Source: Bacillus sp. FSL K6-3431
GTDB lineage: Bacteria; Bacillota; Bacilli; Bacillales; Bacillaceae_C
Assembly (NCBI RefSeq): GCF_038002605.1
Contig: NZ_JBBOCT010000001.1
Coordinates: 2,914,001-2,978,000, forward strand
Direction: 5' to 3'
Length of the DNA stretch: 64,000 nt
Shown here: positions 18,427-27,248 of the stretch, one piece after another
How positions within the stretch are numbered: the stretch's first letter is position 1
Layout: every line of letters begins with the position of its first letter
Program-made: the position numbers and the translations under genes
Notes under the pieces: model-generated
What the model saw: the letters and a program-made list of their open reading frames with translations, nothing else
What the model was told of the DNA's origin: nothing
Database searches by the model: none

Positions 18427-19572
18427 TCAGCTCATAACTGTGCTTTGACTGATATCTACCACCTTGCCACCCGCGCGAATAGATTCTGTCGCTGCACAGC
18501 CTACCGCTACACTCATTCTCCCTGCAAATGGAGTAGTTAACGGCTGCTTATTGTAAAGAACAAGATTGACAAAATCCTCTGTAATTTTCGGATCTGCTCC
18601 TCCATGACTACCTTCTTCTTTTTTAATGTCATATGTGACATCACTTAACTCATTCCACGAGTTGGACTTTCTCGTACGAACATATACTTTCCCTTCCAAT
18701 TCTGAGTTTTCAATTCTCCCTTTTGTTCCAATAAACGTATAATTCCTTTGATAATCAGGCGTGAAGTGACATTGTAAATAAGATGCCTTTATGCCACCTT
18801 CAAGCTCCATCATCACCATATTATTATCTTCCACATCAATTTCTTCACGAAATGCGCATTGGGTTAAGGTATGTGGACTGTATTCAGTACAAGTATCTTT
18901 TAGATCACAAGTGGGGCATGTTAAATCATTAGGTTTATCTCCCCCAAAGAAGTCAAGACTACCAAATGCAGACACTTTTTTTGTGTATTTTCCAGTTATC
19001 CAGTGAATGACATCTAAGTCATGTGAACCTTTTTGCAATAACAGCGAGGTCGTATTTTTAGACGTACCATGCCAATCGTGATAATAAAAATATCCACCCC
19101 ATCCAACAAAATGTCTAACCCAAACCGCTTTAATATCACCAATCACACCAGAATCAACGATACCTTTCATCGTTTGGTACATACTCATATAGCGCATATT
19201 AAACCCGACCATTAAATGTTTCCCGTAATTTTTAGATGCCTCGATAATTCGGTCGCATCCTTCTACAGTGATGGCAAGCGGTTTTTCACAGTAAACATGC
19301 TTACCCGCCTTCAATGCTGCAATCGCATGTTCCTCATGTAAATAGTCCGGAGATAAAACCGCGACCGCATCTACATCATCACGCTTTAATAACTCATGAT
19401 AATCTTTCGTTGTAAAAGCATCCGGATTAACCGCTTTCAAAAACTTTTGTAACCTTTCCTCAGAAATATCTGCTGCCCCTACAACTACCGACTTACCTCC
19501 TGGGTTATGCCAATTCTTCGCAATTCCACTTCTTAATCCTGCTCCAATGATCCCTATTCTCACTGTTTCCAT
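18427..19572 (-). CDS. Gfo/Idh/MocA-family oxidoreductase with a cysteine cluster
   Basis: A 381-residue NAD(P)-dependent sugar dehydrogenase. The Rossmann motif is GIIGAGLRSG (residues 7-16), the catalytic EKP is at 96-98, and the K-x2-HDLDVIHW block supplies likely active-site H184/D187-H190. An insertion carries four cysteines (C219, C222, C228, C239; spacing C-x2-C-x5-C-x10-C) that could bind zinc or another metal. Such enzymes oxidise or epimerise a sugar at C1, C2 or C3. It is the second gene of the LacI-led importer operon, so it most likely acts on the imported sugar. AGGAG lies nine bases before the ATG. Confidence 0.85.
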   Translation of the reverse strand: METVRIGIIGAGLRSGIAKNWHNPGGKSVVVGAADISEERLQKFLKAVNPDAFTTKDYHELLKRDDVDAVAVLSPDYLHEEHAIAALKAGKHVYCEKPLAITVEGCDRIIEASKNYGKHLMVGFNMRYMSMYQTMKGIVDSGVIGDIKAVWVRHFVGWGGYFYYHDWHGTSKNTTSLLLQKGSHDLDVIHWITGKYTKKVSAFGSLDFFGGDKPNDLTCPTCDLKDTCTEYSPHTLTQCAFREEIDVEDNNMVMMELEGGIKASYLQCHFTPDYQRNYTFIGTKGRIENSELEGKVYVRTRKSNSWNELSDVTYDIKKEEGSHGGADPKITEDFVNLVLYNKQPLTTPFAGRMSVAVGCAATESIRAGGKVVDISQSTVMS

Positions 19573-19632
19573 AGTTTTAACACTCCTATTTATTATTATA
19601 TTTTTATATCTGGAAATATTATCACAATATTA

Positions 19633-19646
19633 TCCAAACGTTTTCC
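19633..19646. promoter_or_regulatory. LacI-type operator candidate
   Basis: GGAAAACGTTTGGA (minus strand) contains the AAACGTTT palindromic core with a central CG, as in many LacI/GalR operators. It lies in the 106-bp gap between the LacI-family gene and the Gfo/Idh gene, where an internal promoter could be controlled. The 10-mer AAAACGTTTG recurs at 50341-50350. Confidence 0.45.
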
Positions 19647-19678
19647 TGACACTCATAGAAATATCATCGATAAAATTA

Positions 19679-20719
19679 CTATTTTTCAGAAGACTCTCGT
19701 ACAATAAGCTCGAATGGTAAGAGTATTTTTACGGGAATATTTAATTTACCTTCCACTTTATCTACAATTGTTTTAGCTGACAGTTCACCAATTTCATACT
19801 TTGGTATACCAATAGATGTAAGTGGTGGCGTGGAGTATTTTGCCATTTCAATATTATCAAAACCTATAAATGCAATATCGTCCGGCACTTTCATATTATT
19901 TTCAAATACAGCTCGCATTGCTGCGATGGCCATTAAATCACTCGCACAAAACATAGCGGTAGGTATTTCACATTGCTCTTTCAAAAGTTTTTTCATGCCT
20001 TCATAACTATTTTCTAAAAGCCATCCAGTATCTATAATCCAATTTTCTTTAAATTCAATTCCGGCCTCTTCTAGTGCGGTTAAATAACCCTGAAATCTTT
20101 TTTCTACTGCTAGATTTTCATTTCTTGGTCCGGCACCTCCACCAATAAAGCCTATTTTCTCATGTCCTTGCTTAATTAAATGTTCAACCGCCATTTTAGC
20201 GGCCTCTTTACGGTCATAGTCGATAATTGTAATTGTTTCCTCAGAATAATAAAAATCTAATCCCACTACTGGTAAATATTTTTTTAAAAACTTAAGAGTA
20301 TTTTCATCGATTCTATCTACTAGAATAATTCCTTCAATACCTGATTCATGAATCATCTTAAGAAGTCTTGATTCATCCGCTAATTCATCCTTGTAAATAT
20401 TAATTAAAGTATAGTTTAACTTATCAAGCGTTTCGTTTATACCAGAATAAATATTGGAGAAATAGGGGTTGAACTCAGCCGCTTTTGGATCAGCGACCCA
20501 GCCAATTTTCATTGTTCTTTTTTTGCTCTCAACAGAATTTTGGTTTGTTACTAAATTCCTTGCATTTAAATTAGGTATATACCCTAATTCCTTCACTGCA
20601 TCCCATACCTTTTTCTTGGTTTCCTGATTAACATTCCTACTTCTATCATCTTTAATCACTCTTGAGACAGTAGAAATGGAGACACCAACCTTCTCTGCAA
20701 TATCTTTTAATCTAATCAA
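19679..20719 (-). CDS. LacI-family transcriptional regulator
   Basis: A 346-residue repressor. The N-terminal HTH is intact (IRLKDIAEKVGVSISTVSRVIK, residues 2-23), with the hinge segment YIPNLNARNL. The periplasmic-binding-protein-like sensor domain follows, with FIGGGAGPRNENL and GFDNIEMAKYSTPPLTSI typical of the family. The start is TTG at 20719 with GTGGAG eight bases before it. First gene of the importer 1 operon, so it probably controls that operon and itself in response to the imported sugar. The ligand cannot be named. Confidence 0.93.
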   Translation of the reverse strand: MIRLKDIAEKVGVSISTVSRVIKDDRSRNVNQETKKKVWDAVKELGYIPNLNARNLVTNQNSVESKKRTMKIGWVADPKAAEFNPYFSNIYSGINETLDKLNYTLINIYKDELADESRLLKMIHESGIEGIILVDRIDENTLKFLKKYLPVVGLDFYYSEETITIIDYDRKEAAKMAVEHLIKQGHEKIGFIGGGAGPRNENLAVEKRFQGYLTALEEAGIEFKENWIIDTGWLLENSYEGMKKLLKEQCEIPTAMFCASDLMAIAAMRAVFENNMKVPDDIAFIGFDNIEMAKYSTPPLTSIGIPKYEIGELSAKTIVDKVEGKLNIPVKILLPFELIVRESSEK

Positions 20720-20815
20720 CTGAAAAACTCCACTAGGTGCATAATTACATTACTCCCTATCATAGTCGTCATTTTAATGTAAGGATTTAATTAACAGAAA
20801 ATTATAAGTGATTAG

Positions 20816-20844
20816 AATATACCTCGGATAAACAGGCTTGTCAA
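20816..20844 (-). promoter_or_regulatory. Sigma-A promoter of the LacI/importer 1 operon
   Basis: The minus strand has TTGACA (20844-20839), a 17-bp spacer and TATATT (20821-20816), about 100 bases before the TTG start. This is a near-consensus vegetative promoter. The remainder of the gap, 20845-21031, shows no gene or clear site. Confidence 0.7.
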
Positions 20845-21031
20845 CCTTTTCTTTTAACTTCAAATAAGGAAGATTCTTAAGTTATTCACTTATACCAAAA
20901 GCCGAAGAATATCAGAAAAGGTAGCAGCATTAATCTGTGTCCTGGTCATTAGTGTAAATCACCAAAGCTTTCGGATTTCATGTGCAATTGATTGCGTAGG
21001 TTCTGCTAAAGTTTACATTTAAACAAAGAAG

Positions 21032-21078
21032 TGGCAACTCGAAAATGCCGCAAAAAACCGACAGTTCCCAGTTGCCAT
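21032..21078 (-). terminator. Terminator after the sialidase gene
   Basis: TGGCAACT ... AGTTGCCA pair across a region that includes CGGTTTTTTG on the minus strand. It lies directly after the sialidase stop. The T-run is in the loop, so the structure is less canonical. Confidence 0.45.
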
Positions 21079-21083
21079 TGTTG

Positions 21084-22424
21084 TTAGGACTTTAACCAAT
21101 CCAATGTAAATGTACCGAATTGAATGTCCATATTGTTCCAATTATCATAGTCATAGACTTTTTCAAACAAGACGCCAATTTCCCCATTTTTTAAGACTGT
21201 TAGGCATGAATAACCATAATGGCTGTCTTCAATCACTTTACTGAATGGCCATGTCTTTCCACCGTCTTCACTTAAACGGACTGTTCCTTTTTCTCTCTTT
21301 GTTTCATTATCCGGATTAGAGAATAAGACTCGTACTTTCCCATCCCCTTGGTCAGGATAAAGAATGACACTAGATTGACAGATTGGATCAACCAATGTCA
21401 TATCAAACGTCACTTCACCCCATGTTTCTCCACCATCTGTACTAGTTGTAACGGCAGTTCTTTGAAGGCCGTAATGATTTCGCAAATAATATTTGAGTTC
21501 TCCCGTTGGAAGCTCTATTACTTGGGATTCCGTTAACATTTGCTTATGCTCTGATATTGTCTCAGCCGCTAGTGTTTCACCGTCCAGTTCCCTTCCATCA
21601 TTCGGCGATTCACCGCGTTTCCAAGTGACACCATGGTCATCACTATAGATTAATGCACATGACATATGGCCAGTTTTATTTGAAAAGTAGATTGGAAATG
21701 CTAATCTCCCCGCCCTGTCTCCATGCTTCAACTGAATGCCACAACCAGGGCCAGATCCGATAAATCGCATCCACTCTTCTTTAACTAATGGGTTTAATTC
21801 ACTTGGCTCTGACCATGTAAGCCCATCATCTTCACTTTGAATAATCTGTAAAAAGGACGTCCTAGCTTCTAGTAAACTTTCATTTGGATCAATACCCTTT
21901 TTGTAATATATATTTCCTTGTGCTTCGTCACCTTTGAATACATAGCCTTCTCTATCTACAGAATAATCTGTTGCGTTACCTTCAAAATCAGTAACTTTTC
22001 CATCATCCGATAACAAATATGTATTTCCTGCATCGTCAAATAGTTTTCGCTTTCCTTCTGTATCGAAACCGATCCCGGCCTCACTTGCCCACAAGCCTAT
22101 TCCACCTGGTGTGTGCATATAAAGCATAAAAAGTGTACCAGTTTCCTCGTCTTCCAATAGAGAAGAATCAATCGCAGCTGCTCCGTCCAATCCTTCGCCG
22201 GCATATGCAACGAGCCTTTGAATTGGATTCCATGTCTTACCGTTGTCTTCACTACGTCTAATTGCAACTTCAATTTGGTTCGGATTATCTGTTTGATCGA
22301 CTATCCTTGCATCAATTCCTGCAATAACAGTTCCCTTTCTTGTTGTAATCATTGATGGAATTCTATATGCTTTTGAACCTGCATAATCTGGATAAAAAAG
22401 TGCTTGCGTTTCAATGTTTGCCAT
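21084..22424 (-). CDS. Exo-alpha-sialidase (GH33-like), no signal peptide
   Basis: A 446-residue six-bladed propeller. It has the Y-R-I-P motif with R21 of the arginine triad, five Asp boxes of the S-x-D-x-G-x-T-W type (SEDNGKTW, SEDDGLTW, SDDHGVTW, STDGGETW, SEDGGKTW), a GPGCGIQL ... GRLAFP segment, a second arginine in YLRNHYG, and the nucleophile pair Y and E in YSCLTVL and VLFE. All are expected of bacterial sialidases. There is no signal peptide or membrane anchor, so it should act on imported sialyl-oligosaccharides. An unusual insert near residues 128-175 separates the first blades. It is downstream of an SGNH esterase and importer 2 on the same strand. A different Asp-box hydrolase activity is possible. 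Confidence 0.85.
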   Translation of the reverse strand: MANIETQALFYPDYAGSKAYRIPSMITTRKGTVIAGIDARIVDQTDNPNQIEVAIRRSEDNGKTWNPIQRLVAYAGEGLDGAAAIDSSLLEDEETGTLFMLYMHTPGGIGLWASEAGIGFDTEGKRKLFDDAGNTYLLSDDGKVTDFEGNATDYSVDREGYVFKGDEAQGNIYYKKGIDPNESLLEARTSFLQIIQSEDDGLTWSEPSELNPLVKEEWMRFIGSGPGCGIQLKHGDRAGRLAFPIYFSNKTGHMSCALIYSDDHGVTWKRGESPNDGRELDGETLAAETISEHKQMLTESQVIELPTGELKYYLRNHYGLQRTAVTTSTDGGETWGEVTFDMTLVDPICQSSVILYPDQGDGKVRVLFSNPDNETKREKGTVRLSEDGGKTWPFSKVIEDSHYGYSCLTVLKNGEIGVLFEKVYDYDNWNNMDIQFGTFTLDWLKS

Positions 22425-22531
22425 TAATAAAAACTCCTCGCATTTGATTATTTGAATAGGTTAGACAATATTTTTGATTGATTCGGCATATTCATGGAGT
22501 TAAAATCAACGTTATCATATAAAATAAGGTT

Positions 22532-23518
22532 TTATTTTAAAATAGTTTGAAATGCATTTGCAAAATGAAAACCCATTATCTTATACCCCTCAGCATTAGG
22601 ATGTAGATGATCAGGCAGAAAACGAGCATGTTCAGCCCCTAAAATATCTAGACCATTCAAATAGAAAATATGATTATCGCCATTTCTCCTGAAAATATTA
22701 ACAACTTCTTCTACTTCTTCTCGCATCTGCTTCAGTGTAAAGCCAACGAGATTCTCTGTCTCTTCCCTATGGGCTCCAAATATAGAAGAACTCAATACAA
22801 TTGGAATATTCTTTTGTTTTTCACGAATAATCTTAATAAAGCCGATCACCACTGCTTGAAACGTGCGATGATTGTAGGATTCCGCATTATAGGAATTGAT
22901 TGAAGCATTTAAATGAATAAAATCTACCGGAGTATCTCTTATCATTCTGGCTGTCATTGGCTCATATTGGCATTCCCCGCTATAGCCCAAGCAAACCAGG
23001 TTTAGATCCAATTCTTTTGATGTAATCACGGGCCATGTTTGCGATGGGCTTTCCGCTGCATGACATTGAGTAATAGAGCTACCATAAGTGATCCATTTTT
23101 TTCTAGTATCAATAAACGGACTCCACTCAGCATTCTTATTAATCCACAACGACCGTAGTTCTAATTTATCACGTTGCGAAAGGTATATGTCTATCCTTTT
23201 ACTTTGAGATGTAAGACCATTTACTTCTAAATAGGATTCATTAAAATTTACTATATCTGTTTCAAACAATTCATTATCAATTAAAACATCAAACTCCAAA
23301 TCTACAGTGACTGGGGCGATTTCTAATTTAAATGTTTCCGTATTGCTAACAAAGGATATTCTTACACCTGCTGGCACTTCTGCCTGTCCGTTCAGTTGAT
23401 TAGGAGTATAAAAATCCTTTTCCAAGTATCGAATTCTCCACGGTTTAATATACTCCTCTTTTTGTTCCAGAGAGATTGCTCCATGAATCAATTGATCGTT
23501 TAGATCTATTTTTTTCAT
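22532..23518 (-). CDS. SGNH-family esterase, probable carbohydrate O-acetylesterase
   Basis: A 328-residue two-domain protein. A beta-sandwich (about residues 30-130) precedes an SGNH hydrolase domain. The nucleophile serine is in TYGSSITQC, the block II glycine in LGYSGECQ, the asparagine in HLNASINSYN, and the catalytic D-x-x-H in LPDHLHPN. No signal peptide is seen. Deacetylation of O-acetylated sugars, such as O-acetyl sialic acids, fits the adjacent sialidase and aldolase-like genes (inference). The start at 23518 is set by GGAG nine bases upstream; an in-frame TTG at 23533 overlaps that site. A terminator separates it from the importer 2 lipoprotein gene upstream. Confidence 0.75.
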   Translation of the reverse strand: MKKIDLNDQLIHGAISLEQKEEYIKPWRIRYLEKDFYTPNQLNGQAEVPAGVRISFVSNTETFKLEIAPVTVDLEFDVLIDNELFETDIVNFNESYLEVNGLTSQSKRIDIYLSQRDKLELRSLWINKNAEWSPFIDTRKKWITYGSSITQCHAAESPSQTWPVITSKELDLNLVCLGYSGECQYEPMTARMIRDTPVDFIHLNASINSYNAESYNHRTFQAVVIGFIKIIREKQKNIPIVLSSSIFGAHREETENLVGFTLKQMREEVEEVVNIFRRNGDNHIFYLNGLDILGAEHARFLPDHLHPNAEGYKIMGFHFANAFQTILK

Positions 23519-23575
23519 CCTCTTAATCTCCAATCTTATTAGAGCAGATATATCTACCTATTGTCAGGAAGAGCA

Positions 23576-23615
23576 AAAAGGGTTGTTCCTAAGTGACCAT
23601 TACACCTAGGAACAA
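23576..23615 (-). terminator. Terminator after the importer 2 lipoprotein gene
   Basis: The minus strand reads TTGTTCCTA, loop, TAGGAACAA, then CCCTTTTTG. It is a canonical stem and T-tract in the 108-bp gap, so the esterase and sialidase are probably expressed by read-through or their own promoter. Confidence 0.75.
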
Positions 23616-23626
23616 TCTCCCTTACA

Positions 23627-25327
23627 TTATTCAGCATTTAATAAATCAGACACAAGTGGTGCTTTTTCTAACTCTTCAAGAGTCTGTTTACCACCATTAT
23701 TCATCCAATTTTCAACATATTTATCCCATTCTTTATCAATATCTACTTCTCCAACAATTGCCTTCATTCTAAACTCGTCCACAATTGTAGTAAGCTGCCC
23801 GCCATAACGCTTTGAAATTTCTCTTCCATTTGTTTCATTTAACAGATCCGTTTTGTACGGACGGATTATCATTTTTTCTTTAATATCATCACGTGCATAA
23901 AAATCTTCTTTTAATTTCAACGTATGGCTAGACGTAAACCATTTAACTCTTTCTGTGCTATAAGTACGGAAGTTATATGCCCAGAATCCCGAATTACCCT
24001 CTTCTAGTGCAAATTCCGGACGCACTTTAAGTGCAGAGTTTTCAGGCTCTCCTTCCCAATCAGAATGGACACCAACCTCTCCATATAATGTCCATCTTGC
24101 TTCATCATTATGATTGATATAATCGTAGATTTGCAATATCCTTGTCAACTGTTCATCGGTAACATCTTTTGAGATATAGAAGGCATCAGCCAAATCCACT
24201 ACAGGAAGGTAAGCGCCTACACCTTGTTGACCATCCGGACCTATCTCTGGAGCAGTTGCTAAAATCTTCGCATTAGAATCCGGGTTTTCCACAATATTTT
24301 GTGGAGCGCGTCCTCTTGCCCAGTCATCCATAGCAAGATATGCAGGCTGCGCAATATAGTACCCAATCTTCCCTTGCTTGTATTTTTCCCAGCTATTATT
24401 ATTATCGAGTGTTGTAAACTCTGGATCAATTAATCCCATGTCATACCATTTTGCCATCAACTTTAAAAATTCTTTGTACTTTTCAGAAGTCTCCGCAGTC
24501 ACTAATTTATCGTTTTCAAGTAGACTATAACCTGGTGAGATACCAAATGCTCCCATCAATGAAGCCGACCAATGGATCTGGTTATTGTAAGGTGAGATAC
24601 CGTACGTATCATTTTTCCCATTACCATCTGGGTCATCAAAAGTAAACGCAACTAATATTTCTTCTAATTCTTCCAAGGTATAGGCTTCTTCTGTGAAGAA
24701 AATCTTTTCACGGCCACCATTTGGCCCAACTGGTTTTATTTCTCCCGGTGGTTTAATTCCCAAATTCTCCAACCAGTCCAGACGGAGTGTCGGTCCCCAT
24801 GGTAGACCATCTACATTTTTATACTCTCCTATTAGTTGTAAATACTGATCTTCTGTACCCTCTTTTAGATTCATAATTGGACCTGGAGGAAGCGATTCTA
24901 ACATTTTCATATAACGTGGAGCATATTTTTCCAACATTTCTTTCGGAATTGTTCTAGTTAAACCAGAATCAAATAATTCCTGTGATGTTTGTCCTCCTGT
25001 TGTGAATGCAAATGTATCTGGCAGATCACCTGAAGCAACCATTAAATTCACTTGGTCAGCATTCCAAGTATCTACTTTTACATTTTTAATTTTTACGTTA
25101 AATTGCTCTTCTAAACGTTTTTGAACATAGCTTCCTTCCTCAACTTTACCTCTCGTAAATGATCCGGAAAGTTCTAATGTAAGTTCTTCAGAAAAATCAC
25201 CTGCATCTGGTAATACCGACACGTCCACTTTTTCTTCTACTTTTTTGCCAGCACTAGAGCTACAGCCTGCGATAACTAAGACCGATGCCAAGAATATCCC
25301 TAAAAAACAATGGTATATTTTCTTCAT
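23627..25327 (-). CDS. ABC importer 2, LplA-type sugar-binding lipoprotein
   Basis: A 566-residue lipoprotein with the acylated cysteine C22 in VIAGC. It has the LplA fold pattern (RLEEQFNVKIKNV, VNLMVASGDLPDTF) and a DPDGNGKNDT calcium-type loop. It captures an oligosaccharide outside the cell and delivers it to the LplB/LplC permeases encoded just upstream. AAGGAGGAG precedes the ATG. Context with an aldolase-like gene, sialidase and esterase suggests a sialylated ligand (inference). No ATPase is encoded nearby. Confidence 0.9.
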   Translation of the reverse strand: MKKIYHCFLGIFLASVLVIAGCSSSAGKKVEEKVDVSVLPDAGDFSEELTLELSGSFTRGKVEEGSYVQKRLEEQFNVKIKNVKVDTWNADQVNLMVASGDLPDTFAFTTGGQTSQELFDSGLTRTIPKEMLEKYAPRYMKMLESLPPGPIMNLKEGTEDQYLQLIGEYKNVDGLPWGPTLRLDWLENLGIKPPGEIKPVGPNGGREKIFFTEEAYTLEELEEILVAFTFDDPDGNGKNDTYGISPYNNQIHWSASLMGAFGISPGYSLLENDKLVTAETSEKYKEFLKLMAKWYDMGLIDPEFTTLDNNNSWEKYKQGKIGYYIAQPAYLAMDDWARGRAPQNIVENPDSNAKILATAPEIGPDGQQGVGAYLPVVDLADAFYISKDVTDEQLTRILQIYDYINHNDEARWTLYGEVGVHSDWEGEPENSALKVRPEFALEEGNSGFWAYNFRTYSTERVKWFTSSHTLKLKEDFYARDDIKEKMIIRPYKTDLLNETNGREISKRYGGQLTTIVDEFRMKAIVGEVDIDKEWDKYVENWMNNGGKQTLEELEKAPLVSDLLNAE

Positions 25328-25343
25328 TTTTTTCTCCTCCTTA

Positions 25344-26231
25344 TTATCCTTTTAGTGATCCAATCATAATACCTTTAATAAAGTATTTTTGTATAAACGG
25401 ATATATCAAAACAATTGGCCCAATCGAAATCATCACGGTTGCTGCACGCACATTACTTAACAGCAAATTCTGACTTGATCCTCCTCCACCTCCAATGGCA
25501 GCTGCGTTGGTAGATTGTGATAAATCCATTGCAGTTAACATATCTCTTACAATCATTTGCAGAACCGTTTTTGCATCATCTTGAATATAAATCAATGCAT
25601 GGAACCATTCATTCCAGTGAAACACTGCTGCCCATAAGGCAATCGTTGCAATAACAGGCTTCGATAATGGCAAGATGATTTTTGTTAGAATCGTAAAATA
25701 GCTAGCCCCATCCATGACTGCGGATTCTTCGATTCCTTTATCAATAGTCATGAAGTAGTTTCTCATAATAATGACGTAGAAAACATTGACAGCTGTAGGT
25801 AAAATCAAAGCCCATCTTGTATCCAATAATCCCAAGTTTTTAACTAATAGGTAATCCGGAATCATTCCACCAGAGAAAAACATGGCAATCAAGAAAAAGA
25901 TTGTAATTGTGTTACGGTAAGGCAATTCCTTTTTCGATAAAGGATAAGCTGCCAACATAGTAAACACAACAATTAAAAATGTTCCTACTACAGTCCGAAC
26001 AATCGTATTTACATACGCCCTCATTATTTCTCCATATCCGAACACATATTGATAGGCATCCGGTATCCATTTCTCAGGCCAAAGATTCATCCCAAGGCTA
26101 GATGCTTGGTTTGGATTTGAAAAAGATAAAACAAGCGTTTGCCAGAAGGGATACAGTACAGCAATTGAGAATAAGACAAACCCGATAATTAATACGCATT
26201 CAAATAACGAAAACCTTTTTTTACTAACCAT
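25344..26231 (-). CDS. ABC importer 2, LplC-type permease
   Basis: A 295-residue permease with six membrane segments. The EAA loop is ESAVMDGASYFT followed by IILPLSKP, and the C-terminus is KGIMIGSLKG. A glycine-rich stretch (AAIGGGGGSSQ) lies in the last periplasmic loop. It sits 16 bp before the lipoprotein gene and 15 bp after LplB, so the three form one transcription unit. Confidence 0.92.
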   Translation of the reverse strand: MVSKKRFSLFECVLIIGFVLFSIAVLYPFWQTLVLSFSNPNQASSLGMNLWPEKWIPDAYQYVFGYGEIMRAYVNTIVRTVVGTFLIVVFTMLAAYPLSKKELPYRNTITIFFLIAMFFSGGMIPDYLLVKNLGLLDTRWALILPTAVNVFYVIIMRNYFMTIDKGIEESAVMDGASYFTILTKIILPLSKPVIATIALWAAVFHWNEWFHALIYIQDDAKTVLQMIVRDMLTAMDLSQSTNAAAIGGGGGSSQNLLLSNVRAATVMISIGPIVLIYPFIQKYFIKGIMIGSLKG

Positions 26232-26246
26232 GCTCTTTCACCCTTT

Positions 26247-27206
26247 CTACCAGATTCCATGCTCACTTCTTCTGCGGATGATCGCATTGGCACCCAATAT
26301 GAAGATAACTCCAATGATGTTTTTAAATAAACCAACTGCAGTAGCGTAATCAAATTGAAATTGTTCCAAACCACTACGATACACATAAGTATCAATAATA
26401 TCTGCCACTTCGTAGACAAGCGGATTATACAAGTTCAGGATTTGGTCGAAACCTGCATTCAGGATTCCCCCTAATCGAAGAATGAACATGATAGTCACCA
26501 TCGGCATAATAGAAGGAAGTGTAATATGAATCATCTTTTTAAATCTGCTCGCTCCATCCATTTCTGCAGCTTCATAAAGTGCAGGATCAATAGAAGCAAT
26601 CGAAGCTATATAAATAATTGCCCCGTATCCTATTTCCTTCCATATATCGGTTAGTACAATTGCAGGTATAAAGTAGAGCTTACTGGATAAAAAGTTTATC
26701 GGATTACCACCAAAAGCGGTGATAATATAGTTTATTATTCCTGTTTGTGGTGAAAACACCTCTATGACCATGGCTGATAAAATAACCCATGACATGAAAT
26801 GAGGTAAGTACGAGATTGATTGTGTTACTTTCATAAATCTTTGACTCCGAATTTCATTGAGTAAGAGGGCAAAGATAATCGGTGCAGGAAATGAAATCAA
26901 TATTTTCAAAAGACTGATAACGAGTGTATTCTTTAGTGCCCTAATAAACATGAAATCATCGAATAACCTAATAAAGTGTTCAAAGTTATTCCAAGGACTG
27001 TTCCAAATCCCTAAACCTGGTGAAAAATCTTTAAACGCGATAATAACACCATACATTGGTATGTAACTAAAAATAAATAACATAACCATAGGAAATAAAA
27101 GCATTATATACAGTAATTTCATTTTTTTCATTTGTTGCCAATTAGACTGTTTAGGACTTTTTACTTCTATAGATGGCTTCTTTGTAGCCATTGCTTCTGT
27201 TGCCAT
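26247..27206 (-). CDS. ABC importer 2, LplB-type permease
   Basis: A 319-residue permease with six membrane segments and the EAA loop EAAEMDGASRFKKMIHITLP. A polar N-terminal tail of about 25 residues precedes the first helix. I place the start at the ATG at 27206 because AAAGGAAGTG lies in front of it; an in-frame start at 27224 lacks a ribosome binding site. It follows the aldolase-like gene by 42 bp. Confidence 0.92.
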   Translation of the reverse strand: MATEAMATKKPSIEVKSPKQSNWQQMKKMKLLYIMLLFPMVMLFIFSYIPMYGVIIAFKDFSPGLGIWNSPWNNFEHFIRLFDDFMFIRALKNTLVISLLKILISFPAPIIFALLLNEIRSQRFMKVTQSISYLPHFMSWVILSAMVIEVFSPQTGIINYIITAFGGNPINFLSSKLYFIPAIVLTDIWKEIGYGAIIYIASIASIDPALYEAAEMDGASRFKKMIHITLPSIMPMVTIMFILRLGGILNAGFDQILNLYNPLVYEVADIIDTYVYRSGLEQFQFDYATAVGLFKNIIGVIFILGANAIIRRRSEHGIW

Positions 27207-27248
27207 TATTTCACTTCCTTTCACGTTCGTAGAAGGTTCAATTACATT

